64,000 bases of DNA from Pomphorhynchus laevis (GCA_012934845.2 WNNJ02000588.1:214758-278757); one strand, 5' to 3'; positions 11,736 through 22,957 are shown, counted from the first letter of the stretch. Numbers and translations are program-made. Notes: a model not told the origin generated them from the letters alone.

Positions 11736-12102
11736 CTTTTCCTATTCAACTTGCAATCATCTATCACCCATGTTGTCTTCATGTCCCGACACCCTCCCCG
11801 TATCTTTAATAACCAATATCCCTTATGTCTCGTTTCTCAATAACCTACATTCCTAAATCAAAATCACCTCCACCAATCTCCACAATCCTTCCACCCATAA
11901 CCTTTCCTCACATAACTCACCACCCTCTATATTATCCAAATCATCTTTGTCTTCTGCTGTTAAACCTACTCCCTTGATATCCTCAACTCCCAGCTCTCCT
12001 ATCGTGATCTCACCAACTCACGTTACTCGTCCTCCTTTACGGAAACGCTTTCCTTCTTGCGATCGTTGCGTCATCGTCACTAATATAACTCCTTCCACCT
12101 CT
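11736..12102 (+). mobile_element. LINE A ORF1 fragment
   Basis: Matches 22,245-22,575 of the A4 copy (shared ISSTPSSPIVISPTHVTRPP wording, then LRKRFPSCDRCVIVT). In-frame block at 11,947-12,090. It ends abruptly at about 12,100, where an antisense G-like RT fragment begins. Confidence 0.75.
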
Positions 12103-12580
12103 TTAAGAGACAGGATCATTTGTGCAGAGGTATTCGGATGCAACAAAATTTGTCGTGGTATCCATGGATGGATGCTCTCCATACAAAGGGTCTCTTTGGC
12201 GAATGGGGAAAACGCCATTGCTGCTGAGTGTATAAGGCGTTAAATATGCTTGCGGACTTATGAGGGAAACTTTTGAGTAAAAAGAGGCTAGATTAGAGAG
12301 AAAAGCAGAAGTTCTCCCAAGATTCATTGTGTTACACAAATGAAGCGAACAAGGTTCTAACTTAGCAAGTGTAGCAACAAGCGATGAAGAACATTTCGCT
12401 GACACTCATATTACTCGCTTCAAGTAAACCCAAAGACATTTGTCTATTTGTTTGAAATTGACCAGAGACAAATCTTGCAAAAATATCCGTAAAGCATACT
12501 GAACAATTGGCAATAACATAATCTTAAAATAAGAGAGTGCTCCTTCGAAGGACAAAGAACCTAACTTCCAGGCAAAAGTG
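12103..12580 (-). pseudogene. G-like LINE RT C-terminal fragment
   Basis: Minus strand reads LGSLSFEGALSYFKIMLLPI and then VNFKQIDKCLWVYLKRVI, closely parallel to LGKLSFGGALQYFHVMLLPI and FAQIDKCKGRFIKRVVGVSP in the G element at 47.7-49.3 kb. The 100-residue open part is 12,103-12,405. It lacks the RT core, so it is a 3'-region remnant of a related but distinct subfamily. Confidence 0.7.
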
Positions 12581-15500
12581 GATTAATTAATAATATTATT
12601 AGATTATAGATTATATTATTAGATTATTAGATTATCTATAATTAAATTTAGAAGTCTATAATTAAATATTATATTTAGAAAAATATTTATTATATTTATA
12701 TTTTATAAATATTTATATTAAATATCTAATATTAAATTTAGAAGTTATTATTTGCATTGACAATTCCAATCAATACAATAGCTCTTATCCTAAGATTTGG
12801 CAATTTGAATTCCTAAAATTGACTTCAGAATAAAAATATTATATTTACAATTTTAAAATGTTTTCTGCTTACACGTTTTTATCATATCATCATATATCAT
12901 ATATTATATATGCATCATGTGCTATCGGTGGCGTGATTAATTTAAATCTTTACAAACCTGTTCAATTATATTAAACGTGTTAATTATATTGTAATTATAT
13001 AATTATATCATTATTATATCTTAATCTTTAAAATTTCATTTCAGTAAGTTATTTTCCCTTTTGGCATTTTCGTTTTTTTGAAATACTTTTCATTTTTATA
13101 ATGATGATCGACATACGTTTAGGAACCTGGATTAAAATTAGATTATAAAGAGGTGATTAAAATTCAGTAATTTCGACTGTATCGATCCAAAAATATTTTA
13201 TCCATAAATATCGAGATAAGGATTTGTTTCGGTAAAATAGCATTGCATCTGGAATATGGCTATGAACTCTGCGTAAAAACCGAAAGAATAAAATCTTGGA
13301 AACATCTTATCAAAATTAGATTTCTTCATAGATAGAGTCGGTCTGAGCCCTAGAAATAAAATGAGGAGATCGGATATCAGTGAGAATCCTGGAATAAAGT
13401 CGCTGTTTATTCATGTTAAAGAAAGTCAGTTAAGGCAGTTAGGATATGTTTTAAGGATACCTAAGCAACACCATGTTATAGTTGGAAATACTTCAGAATA
13501 GACTAAGGGATTATCCAACTTAAGATGATAATTTTTAATGCGAAATTACAGTCGTTATTTTCTATTAAGTTTTTTTATCTAGGACGCTTTCGTACAGAGT
13601 TCTTCAAAATTTACGAAAATAAAAACAAATCAGTTTAAAATGCGAATTTGGCAGCTTTCAGATACTGTAGCACAATTTGTATTAGTCACTACTTCACGGT
13701 TGGTGTTCGTCGCGATAAATACCAGTTATGAAGATATGTAATGAAAACGGTAGCACTTCTATAAATTATGCTACAATTCCTGAAAGCCTTTGCCTTCCAG
13801 CTGGTAAATTCGAATTTTGAACTCGAAAACTATTTTTGATTTCGTAAATTTGTAATAACTATGTACGGTAGCGTTCGAAATTAAAATAAGTCTTTAATAT
13901 AAAATAATCTTCCTAATTTCATAAAGCGTTGGAATACTTTTTTGTGTACAACTAATAATGAGAGACCTGGAGTAACACTGGCACGCATACTGCCTTCACA
14001 GCTTGACAGCCAGCCAACTCGTAATTTTTGATCAAGCCAAATTGTAAAATAATTATTATTAATTATTATTTAATTATTAGTTATTATTTATTATTAAAAT
14101 CATAAATTCATGTTTTCGACATTTCAATTGAATAATGTTGATTTGTCTGACGAGCACGATATTAAGATCAAACGACCAAAAGATTATGTGATTAACGGCT
14201 ATGCAATATAAGTGGGCATAATTTCAATATTAATTGAACAATGCAAGAGCTGAATTACGTTTTGATTAGATATAACTTTGGCCATAACAATCAAATAAAT
14301 TAATAAAATGTAATTTTTAATCATTTAAACGATATGTCATGTTTTTTCGGGTATATATTCTTCCAGGGATTTTGTAAATTTACGATTAAGCAAACTTTTT
14401 AAAATTAATTTTAAAAAGCTGTAGGCAAACGAAAGAATTGTTAAATCATAAAATAGTATGTAACAATCATCAATTTTTTCACGTTAAGGAAATTTTACTT
14501 CAAATGCATACTTTAATTTTTCGGTACGACCAGAAAAAGATAAACAAGTGTTTTTAAATTATTAAATTATTTAAATAATTATTTTAAAGTCATGTGTGTA
14601 GAAAATAAAAAGAAATATTATTTTATCGCAAATTAAATTTTATAAGTTTCGCTGCGTGTCCAAAGGGATAAAATTTCAATATGTACATTGAACAAGAATG
14701 ATTCTCTAATGTGAAAAATTTCAGTTAACAAAATAAAGGAATTGTGAATTTTCAAAATTTATTTTTTGTTCATTCAAACGAATCGCATCTATAATATCAT
14801 AATTCAATTGCACGTAGTTAGTTAAGGCTAACATCGTACTGTAAAACCAATTATAAGTTAAAAATGATACTTTTTGAATAAAACTATTTTTTACTTGAAA
14901 AATATCATATTTAATAATTAAAAAATATTTTTTTTTATTTTTTTATAATTTTTGCTTGTGTACCCAAATGGAATAAAATTTGAATATGCACATTGAACAC
15001 AAATGATTCTTTAATTCCCAAAATTTTATGTGACTAATTTTTATTTGATTATTAATAATAATTCTCAAAAAAATAGACAAAACTTTCCATTAGGGCACAG
15101 GGCTAGATCAAGATACTTTTGCAATTTTACATCTATCATAAATAGAAATTCCATCCCATACCCATTTTTACATTTTTATTCGAATTTTTAACATTCGTTT
15201 ATGAAGCATCTAAAACTGCAAAATAAAAAATATGGAAAATATGACTACGATTTTAATATCATAATGTGATTGCCCATACATTTATACAAGTATTTGTAAT
15301 CTCAACGTAATTATTGATTGTATAATTTTTTGTTTTATTAGCAAAATATAGCTTGTGATTTTTAAAACACTTTAGGTATTCAATTTTCTCATCAATTTTC
15401 AAAAATATATTTTCTCGTTGATTTTTCTAGGCAAAACATTATGACACCATTACGATATATTATTTTTAATAGATAAAACTTTAACATCTACAAACGACGA

Positions 15501-16317
15501 GAAATAACATCTAAAATAACTGTATTGGTGCAGTTGATGACTTCACCAATGTCGCCATTTAAACTCCTTGAAGTGTGAAGGGATTCTTTGGATTTCTTGC
15601 GGCTTATAGCGGAACCACGAAGATGCATCAAATTTCATGAAAGTGATTTCCGGAAATCGTTCTTATAATTATGAGAAGATAATTACTTTTGTTAAATATA
15701 TAAGTAAAGAATAATAAGTTTTAATTTTAAAAATAAAAACGATTTTTTGACAAACGTATCCAAAAAAAAATCACGGGGACAGCTTTTTAAAAATCCTGTG
15801 TCCGTGATTTTAGTGCTTTATTTTTTTAACTCATCCGCTTTTGGGAAGTCTTGCCGAAATTTTTAAGGTGTTAAGTAAAATACAACGCTTGCTGTATATA
15901 TAATACAACAATTAAATATTAATATTTAATATTTAATATAATATCAATATAATATAACTAATATTAAATATTATTTACTATTTATAATTATTTATTTTGT
16001 TTATCATTATTTTTAATTCATACATAGTATAAAATACGTGTAATCAGTCGGCTTATCTGATCCATTAAAGTGGGTTCAACTAGATGTCGTTATATCTACT
16101 TATATCTCAACTCCTTACTTGGAATATTTAATCAAAATATTTAGTAAAAATCAATTTCTAAGCATTTACGGTGGTAATTTTATACATTGGCAAATGTGTA
16201 ACATTTGCAACCTCTGACAGCTGACTACGTCCAGACATAACAAAAGTTACTTGTTCACACAAAAAATAAAACTAATAATAATGAATTTTATTCAATTTAT
16301 AATTTAAAATTGAAATT
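12581..16317. other. AT-rich spacer with few features
   Basis: Mostly low-complexity AT sequence with no supported gene except the RT remnant at 13,322-13,501. Two similar blocks, 14,650-14,760 and 14,945-15,060 (shared wording ATTTGAATATG/ATTTCAATATG plus ACATTGAACA), look like an old tandem repeat about 300 bp apart. A 15-bp imperfect hairpin lies near 15,771-15,814. Sequence at 13,720-13,850 resembles 40,290-40,420, suggesting another old dispersed repeat. Confidence 0.6.
13322..13501 (+). pseudogene. LINE RT C-terminal remnant
   Basis: An open stretch of 59 codons ending at TAG 13,499-13,501. It contains RNKMRRSDISENPGIKSL and ESQLRQLGYVLRIPKQ. This pattern (a short RNxxIR-like helix, then a basic ESQLRWFGHVxRMP-like block) is typical of the C-terminal region of many LINE RT proteins. 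No RT core is nearby, and the usual Trp-Phe-Gly-His is changed to Gln-Leu-Gly-Tyr. It belongs to none of the other families in the window. Confidence 0.55.
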
Positions 16318-17230
16318 TAATATAGAAGTCAATTTTTATAAATTGAGTATACATAACAGGCGATGCATTAGAATAATCATGATATGTCATCAGGAGTAAC
16401 TTCTATGTTATCATGTTTCGGTTCTTATTCATCGACTCTATATAGCAGAGGGGCCAAATACATGCCAATGGCGTATTTCCTCTAATGAAATTTGATTATC
16501 TAGTATCTTATTGTAATATAAACATAATATATAAACTAATATAATTTGCACCATACGGATTTCTCGAAAATTCAATTAGAATTATTTATAGTTTTAAGAA
16601 ATCAGATCAGATAACTGAGTCTACGTATTTTATACTATTTATAAATTAAAAATAAAGATAAATAATAAATAATTGTTATAAGATTTTTTATAATTTATAT
16701 TTATATAAAGTTAAAGTTTAAAATTTAAATAAAAAATAAAAAAAGTAATATAAAATATATTTTATACAATTTATATTTATATAAAGTTAAAGTTTATATA
16801 ATTAAATAATTATATAATATTAAAAATATTATATAATTATTTAATTTAAATCAGCTAACTGAGTCTACGTATTTAATATAATTATAAAATAAACAAAACA
16901 TAATAATGCTAAATCAAAATTTAATAATTAAATAATAAAATTAATAATTGTTTTTAGATTTTCTATAATTTAAATCAAGTTAAAATAAAAAATTGAAATT
17001 TAAAATAAAAGTCAATTTTTATGAATTGACTAATAAATAACATACAATGTATCAGAATAAGAATTAGAGGTCATCAGGAGGAACCGCTATGTTATCAGGT
17101 TTTGGACCCTATTTCTCTACCCAACATAGAAGCGGAGACAAATACCGTTTCCATATACACGCTAATGACGTATTTCCTCTAATGAAATTTGATTAGTTAG
17201 TGTACCGTATTCTAATACAGAACATATTGT
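16318..17230 (+). repeat. Family K repeats, cluster 1
   Basis: K units run from a conserved end (CAGATAACTGAGTCTACGTA, at about 16,608-16,630 and 16,855-16,875) through an AT-rich body to a more complex end (GTCATCAGGAGGAAC near 17,073; ATTTCCTCTAATGAAATTTG at 16,479 and 17,171). The 16,855-17,100 body is nearly identical to the reverse complement of 39,380-39,630. No coding capacity and no clear terminal inverted repeats. Class unknown. Confidence 0.7.
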
Positions 17231-17269
17231 TTATTATCCACATATAAATATTAATTATACAATTAATAT

Positions 17270-17478
17270 TCTGATTGAAGGAATCGGTAAAACTCAGACA
17301 GCATAAACTGACTCTATGCTGTTTAGACTTTTGAGTCTCATTAGTAGGGGCTGCTGCACAACTGGATTGAAGTGCAGTTGTGCAACCCAGTTGGATCTTC
17401 AATCCAGTTGTGCAGCAGCCATCTACTGATGAATTCAAAAGTCGAAACAGCATAGAATCCACGATTATCTTCAATCAG
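17270..17478. mobile_element. Hairpin MITE
   Basis: A 209-bp near-palindrome starting CTGATTGAAG and ending CTTCAATCAG. The arms share CTATGCTGTTT, GACTTTTGA and GGCTGCTGCACAACTGGATT with their reverse complements, around a short centre near 17,378-17,398. Arms match at roughly 85% by eye apart from one insertion in the left arm. It is a non-autonomous, hairpin-forming DNA element; no clear target-site duplication was identified. The 93-codon frame across it is a by-product of the palindrome. Confidence 0.7.
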
Positions 17479-17554
17479 GATAAAAATTGACGGGAATTGT
17501 AGGTCATTTATACAAAAAAATTATGTGGGTGTATAATGCCAACGTGTTTTAAGA

Positions 17555-17685
17555 AATCAGATCACATAACTGAGTCTACGTATTATATATAAATAAAGTT
17601 AAATAATAATAAATAATTATACAAGATTTTATAGTTAAAATCTTACATAATAATATATAAGATATTATAATATTTAACTTACTTA
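17555..17685 (+). repeat. Family K end fragment
   Basis: Carries the conserved K end (ATAACTGAGTCTACGTATTA near 17,567-17,586) and part of the AT-rich body, cut off by the LINE A fragment that follows. Confidence 0.6.
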
Positions 17686-17689
17686 TAAT

Positions 17690-17895
17690 ATATGAGACTT
17701 CGGTAGGTGAGACAGAGAGAAGATGAAAGAGTTCCGAGAGGATGAGGTGAAGCGAGTAACAGTGAGATGAAATGAATACGGGGTTGTGAGAGAGTAACGT
17801 GGATACTTTGGTCTGCAGAAATGGCGAATAATCATGGTGATTGATGTTGCAAGACGAAGAGGAGCGAGAAAGGATCGAGTTAAAAGTGTCTCTGG
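17690..17895 (-). mobile_element. LINE A fragment, left arm of an inverted pair
   Basis: Minus-strand copy of the linker between endonuclease and RT (TRSFLAPLRLATSITMIIRH in one frame; aligns with about 24,050-24,260). It abuts a plus-strand copy of the same region at 17,899, giving head-to-head arms of about 200 bp that match roughly 85%. Confidence 0.8.
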
Positions 17896-17898
17896 CAT

Positions 17899-19312
17899 AC
17901 TTTTAAACCAGTCCTTTCTCGCTCATCTTCGTCTTGCAACACCACTTCCCCATGATTATTCGTAATTTATACAGACCAAAGTATCTACACTGCTCTCTCA
18001 CAATCCCGTCTCCATTCCACCTCACTGTTATTCGCCTCTCCTTATCATCCCAAAACTCTTTCACCCTCTACCTGTCTCACCTGCCGAAATATTATCTGTC
18101 TTCATGTCCTTGTCCAACAAAACCTTACCTGTCTATCTCCTACCTACCCCATTCTTAAATCCGCCATCGCCACCCTTTCTTCACTAACTTGTTTAACTCG
18201 TCTATCCGCAATGGTATCTTTCCTTCACACTGGAAATCCGCCATCGTTCGTCCCCTCCTTAAGAAACAATCGCTCGACCCCTCACTTAATTCTAGCTATC
18301 GCCCCATTTCTCTGCTCTCTACTCATTTCCAATCTCTTAGAGCGCCATATCTTAATACAGATCAACGTTTATCTCTCTTCATCCAATCTGCACCCTCGTT
18401 TCCAATCCGCTTTCTGCTCTAATCACTCAACAGAAATCGCCGTCATGAAAGTTTAAAAGGACCTACTCATTTCTCGTCACAAGTCTCAATCTAGTGTTCT
18501 CATATCCCTCGACCTCTCCTCCGCCTCCGACATTGTCGACCACTACGTTCTCCTTTCTCGCTTTGGTTATGATTACAGCTTTTCCCATTCGTAACATGGT
18601 TTACCTCATATCTATCCGACCATTCCTTTCGCGTCTGTCCAAATTCATCATCCTCTCCTCAACCCTATTTTCTGCGGGGTCCCACAAATTCCAGTTCTAG
18701 GTCCCGCTGCTTTTTTCTCTTATACTTGGCAATCTTTCTCCGTTTATCAAACCTTACTACTTTAACGTCATGCAACACGTAGATGACATCCTCATCTATG
18801 CTCATACACCCGCCTATCACATACACAATATCACAATTTTTGCCTCCAACTGTCTTTCTTCTATCTACAAACGTCTCTCCCATCTCCGTCTCGTTCTAAA
18901 CCCAGACAAGTTCAAAATAATATGGATCATGACCGTTAACCTAACATATCTCTTCCCCATGTATATTTTGCCTCATCAATCATCCCTGTAGTCTACAATC
19001 TCACTTTCTTAGGATTCTATTTCGATGATCACCTTTCCCTTAAGGCCTTCGTTCGCGACAAGGTCCGCTCGTTTAACATAATTCTCGTGACATCTGCCGT
19101 ATCTACCCTCTTATCGACTTCCGTTCCTGTTTGTATCTTCTTTTATCGCTTCTTTTCACTAAAACCGATTACTTCCTCAGCCTTTTCGCCAATTCTCTAA
19201 AATCCATCATCTAACCCCTACAACGCATCATGAACTTCGCTGTTCGAGTGCTTCTCCGTCTCCGTCGCTTTGATCACATATCAACATATCTTGCTCAACT
19301 ATTCTGACCCAC
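17899..19312 (+). pseudogene. LINE A ORF2 fragment (RT region), degraded
   Basis: Collinear with ORF2 of A1 from the linker to the RT thumb. Recognisable pieces: SIRNGIFPSHWKSAIVRPLL and KKQSLDPSLNSSYRPISLLS (18,201-18,320), CSNHSTEIAVMKV (about 18,417-18,455), and QHVDDILIYAHTP where YADD is expected (18,770-18,810). Multiple frame changes. It breaks off at about 19,312, where Penelope-like sequence starts. The part at 18,063-18,530 reappears inverted at 20,430-20,890. Confidence 0.8.
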
Positions 19313-20436
19313 CATCCACTCATCCACAACGAGTGGAATACGGAAGAACAAAAGTGGATTGTAAAGCTGTGCACAGACAAGCATCCTGTCCTAAATGATA
19401 ACAAGAATATTTATTCGTTATTTGATTTGGTATGATTTTACTTTGAAATGTTTTGAACATTTTGTTTATGTTCAGTATTAAACAGTTGACATAATGTGTT
19501 GTAGATAAACGACTAAATGAGAACCTTTTTGGTTGAAACGTTTCAAATAAAGATTGTTCTCTTCTGCTATTTTTCTCAAACAAATTGTATTATTGGTCTT
19601 TGATGATTCGCAGGCGACAATATTAAACAACCAGATATAAATACGGTCCTGGTGAAGATCCTGTCTGACGAACAACAAACAAATATCTTCGCACATATAT
19701 ATTTCTTGTCTTATTGTTTGACGAATCATATCATCCCAACAGGATTACGAATCAAGACCAGATTATCACCGATATATCACAATATCGAATAAGAACGTTT
19801 TCAAAAACTCAAACGAGACGAACCGAGAATACTACTAATGGCAGATGTGCAGCTATTGCGCTTGCTTCTTCGCAATTATACTTTTATTAACGTTATGATG
19901 AAGTTAATGATCAAAATGATTAACTACTTCTAACGAGTATCAAGAATAAGTGCAAAAAGTATGTATAACCCATACTTGTGGTGACGAAGACGGGAGAGTT
20001 CATAAGCAACCTCGCTAGTATCATGATCGTGTAAATAATCAAGAATCCATTTCAAAACAAAAATTATAGCATGGTTAACATATGTAGTAAACCGCTTACA
20101 AAAGATCAAATGGAAGTTCTTGACTTGGGCCTCAATTTTGCTATCACTCCCAGAAAATTTAACCGACATGAATTAGCAAATAGCATATGCAAAATTGCAA
20201 CTAGCGAGGAAGACAACATTATAAATGTCGATGCTTTCAATTCTGTCAGTAAGAAGCTCTTCAATAAATATGTCTCCATGAAATGATCAGATACCGGTCC
20301 ATTAAATTTATGCAAAATACAGCTTAAAGCACTCAAATAACTGAGGAAAATGAACTATATTGTCGTTAAGCCAAGCGACAAAGGCAATTAGGCAGTGGTT
20401 AGGTCAAAGACTGACAGTATTACCAAAGCAATGAGA
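19313..20436 (+). mobile_element. Penelope-like element (PLE) fragment
   Basis: The readable segment at 20,071-20,290 gives SKPLTKDQMEVLDLGLNFA followed by TPRKF, and just downstream, after breaks, come ALK, LRKMNYIVVKPSDKGN and AVV. This is the typical N-terminal and early RT wording of Penelope-like elements (SKPLTxxQxxVLxLGLNFAxTP, then IVxxPADKGxAVV). The upstream 19,313-19,800 stretch fits the position of the PLE terminal repeat region and includes a hammerhead-like motif at 19,513-19,545. The RT core is absent. A broken fragment. Confidence 0.65.
19513..19545 (+). ncRNA. Degenerate hammerhead-like motif in PLE terminal region
   Basis: CTAAATGAG, then AACC, a T-rich loop and GGTT, then GAAAC. 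The layout is the hammerhead core (CTGATGA - stem II - GAAA) with a four-base-pair stem II, but the first core strand departs from CTGATGA. PLE terminal repeats are known to carry hammerhead ribozymes. Activity of this copy is doubtful. Confidence 0.35.
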
Positions 20437-20893
20437 GGCGGAGGAGAGGTCGAGGGAGATAATAACACTACATATAGTCTTGTCTCGAGAAATGAGTAAG
20501 TCGTTGTAAACTTTCATGACGGCGATTTCTGTGGAGTGATTAGAGCGGAAAGCGAATGGGAAAGGAGGGTATAGATTGGATGAGGAGAGATAAGCGTTAA
20601 TCTGTATTAATATGAGGCGTTCTAAGATCTTAGAAAGAGTAGGAAGTAGTTAAATGGGGCGATACCTAGAAGGAAGGGAGGAGTCGAGCGATTGTTTCTT
20701 AAGGAGGAGACGAACGATGGCGGATTTCCAGTGTGAAGGAAAGATACCATTGCGGATAGACGAGTTAAACAAGTTAGTGAAGAAAGGGTGGCGATGGCGG
20801 ATTTAAGAATGGCGTAGGCAGGAGATAGACAGGTAAGGTTTTGTTGGGCAAGGACATGAAGACAGATAATACTTCGGCAGGTGAGACAGGAGA
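20430..20893 (-). mobile_element. LINE A RT fragment, inverted duplicate of 18,063-18,530
   Basis: Minus strand reads PVSPAEVLSVFMSLPNKTLP and then the RT N-terminus, stopping inside motif A. It shares derived changes with 18,063-18,530 (for example the scrambled stretch after LPNKTLP, absent from the A1 and A4 copies), so the two are inverted duplicates of one another rather than independent insertions. Confidence 0.75.
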
Positions 20894-20967
20894 GTTTAAA
20901 AAAGTTTGATAACTAATAAACATACACTTAAACACACAACATCGACGACAACCAACTTCGACAACAT

Positions 20968-21877
20968 CGACGACAACCATCAACGACAACCATCAACGAC
21001 AACCATCAACGACAACCATCAACGACAACCATCAACGACAACCATCAACGACAACCATCAACGACAACCATCAACGACAACCATCAACGACAACCATCAA
21101 CGACAACCATCAACGACAACCATCAACGACAACCATCAACGACAACCATCAACGACAACCATCAACGACAACCATCAACGACAACCATCAACGACAACCA
21201 TCAACGACAACCATCAACGACAACCATCAACGACAACCATCAACGACAACCATCAACGACAACCATCAACGACAACCATCAACGACAACCATCAACGACA
21301 ACCATCAACGACAACCATCAACGACAACCATCAACGACAACCATCAACGACAACCATCAACGACAACCATCAACGACAACCATCAACGACAACCATCAAC
21401 GACAACCATCAACGACAACCATCAACGACAACCATCAACGACAACCATCAACGACAACCATCAACGACAACCATCAACGACAACCATCAACGACAACCAT
21501 CAACGACAACCATCAACGACAACCATCAACGACAACCATCAACGACAACCATCAACGACAACCATCAACGACAACCATCAACGACAACCATCAACGACAA
21601 CCATCAACGACAACCATCAACGACAACCATCAACGACAACCATCAACGACAACCATCAACGACAACCATCAACGACAACCATCAACGACAACCATCAACG
21701 ACAACCATCAACGACAACCATCAACGACAACCATCAACGACAACCATCAACGACAACCATCAACGACAACCATCAACGACAACCATCAACGACAACCATC
21801 AACGACAACCATCAACGACAACCATCAACGACAACCATCAACGACAACCATCGACGACAACCATCGACGACAACCAT
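20968..21877 (+). repeat. 13-bp minisatellite, 70 units (67 identical)
   Basis: Unit CAACGACAACCAT. The block 20,981-21,851 is 871 bases, exactly 67 perfect units; one variant unit (CGACGACAACCAT) precedes and two follow. Because 13 is not a multiple of 3, three units encode a 13-residue period (TTTINDNHQRQPS), and every forward frame stays open. The array lies directly before the 5' end of LINE A4 ORF1 and reads through in frame into it. Confidence 0.95.
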
Positions 21878-21896
21878 CGTTTATGGGAGGACGTAA

Positions 21897-21975
21897 GATC
21901 AATCCAGTTCCAGATCAATCCAGTTCCAGATCAATCCAGTTCCAGATCACTCCAGTTCCAGATCAATCCAGTTCC
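21897..21975 (+). repeat. 16-bp tandem repeat, 5 units
   Basis: Unit GATCAATCCAGTTCCA, one unit with a single change and the last one base short. It is bracketed by a 20-bp direct repeat (21,879-21,898 and 22,003-22,022) that carries the ORF1 start region of LINE A4. Confidence 0.9.
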
Positions 21976-22006
21976 GCGCGCTCCTCTTGCAGAATTTTTA
22001 GAGTTT

Positions 22007-22957
22007 ATGGGAGGACGTAAGAAAATAGCTAAGACCGACACCAACTATGGACAACTGCAAGTACAGTGCTCGATACACGACTGCAGCATCTGGACAACAA
22101 TCGCCTGCGACAAGAATAAGGCTAAAGAAGACTTCGTATGTGGTTTTTGTGCCAACAAACTAATCTGCAACCTTTCCAATAAGCACATATCAACATCCAA
22201 CACGTCAACTCAAACTACCCCGTCGTTTCTAATGTCCTTTCTCCACCCACCGACCCTGCCACCATATACACTTCCCATTCCATGTCATCTTCACTCCCCG
22301 ACACCCCACGTCCCGTCCTTCCCGTCTCGTTTCTCAATAACTTGCATCCATCAATCAAAATCACCTCCACCAACCTCCACTATCCTTCCACTCATAACCT
22401 TTCCTCACATCGCTCACCACCCATCTCTATTATTCAAATTCTCTTTGTCTTCCGCTATTAAACCTACTCCCTTGATATCATCAATTCCCAGCTCTTCTAT
22501 CGTGATCTCACCTACTCACGTCAGTCGTCCTCCTTTACGGAAGCGCTTTCCTTCTCGCGATCGTTGCGTCATTGTTACACTAATATCACGCCTTCCAACT
22601 CCTTATCTCCACAAGCACGTCTGGACCACGATGTTTCCGCCTTCAGATCCATCCTCTCGTCTATTGTTCCTGCGGATAAACCATCCTTTTTCAAGGACCA
22701 TTTCTCCTGTCGCATTCATCCGTCTAAATAAATCTTCTCAATCTAATCCTTCCCAGCCCTCTCTCTTAAAAATTGTTTTCAAGCATTGCTCTCACGCGTC
22801 TTCTGTCCTCTCTCAACGATTTAAACTCATGTCATCTTCAACCACTCGAATTTTCCCCGATCGCGCACCTTCTGAAATCGCTCGAATCTCTTCAGCCCGC
22901 ATCGAAAACGCCGTCGCGAGGAAAACGGCGAAACATCACTCTCCATCCGAAACATAG
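22007..22957 (+). CDS. LINE A4 ORF1 with PHD-like zinc finger
   Basis: Probable RNA-binding ORF1 protein of family A, 316 residues from ATG 22,007 (MGGRKKIAKTDTN). Residues about 17-47 form a Cys-rich finger (QCSIHDCSIWTTIAC, then VCGFCANKLIC) resembling the PHD-type fingers of CR1-group ORF1 proteins. A long Pro/Ser-rich, basic middle follows (RPPLRKRFPSRDRC), then a C-terminal block shared with A2 fragments (QRFKLMSSSTTRIF). The frame is open back through the minisatellite to 20,906, so a 683-residue read-through product is conceivable; I prefer 22,007 because the cysteine finger follows at once and the same MGGRK start is duplicated upstream. The endonuclease ORF follows about 40 bp downstream. 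Confidence 0.65.
   Translation: MGGRKKIAKTDTNYGQLQVQCSIHDCSIWTTIACDKNKAKEDFVCGFCANKLICNLSNKHISTSNTSTQTTPSFLMSFLHPPTLPPYTLPIPCHLHSPTPHVPSFPSRFSITCIHQSKSPPPTSTILPLITFPHIAHHPSLLFKFSLSSAIKPTPLISSIPSSSIVISPTHVSRPPLRKRFPSRDRCVIVTLISRLPTPYLHKHVWTTMFPPSDPSSRLLFLRINHPFSRTISPVAFIRLNKSSQSNPSQPSLLKIVFKHCSHASSVLSQRFKLMSSSTTRIFPDRAPSEIARISSARIENAVARKTAKHHSPSET

Noticed and set aside
15771-15814. Hairpin plus T-rich sequence as a bacterial-type terminator
   Set aside because: Eukaryotic AT-rich context, imperfect arms and no gene upstream.
17193-17474. 93-codon minus-strand frame
   Set aside because: It runs across the hairpin MITE and a K repeat; its Cys-rich look comes from the palindrome.
19930-20169. 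79-codon minus-strand frame opposite the Penelope-like segment
   Set aside because: The plus strand carries the recognisable PLE motifs; the minus frame is a shadow.
20968-21877. CRISPR-like array
   Set aside because: Units are contiguous 13-bp repeats without spacers; a minisatellite.
20906-22957. A single 683-residue host protein with a Gln/Asn-rich repeat domain
   Set aside because: The repeat is a 13-bp minisatellite open in every forward frame, and the C-terminal half is clearly LINE A ORF1. Only the ORF1 part is supported as coding.
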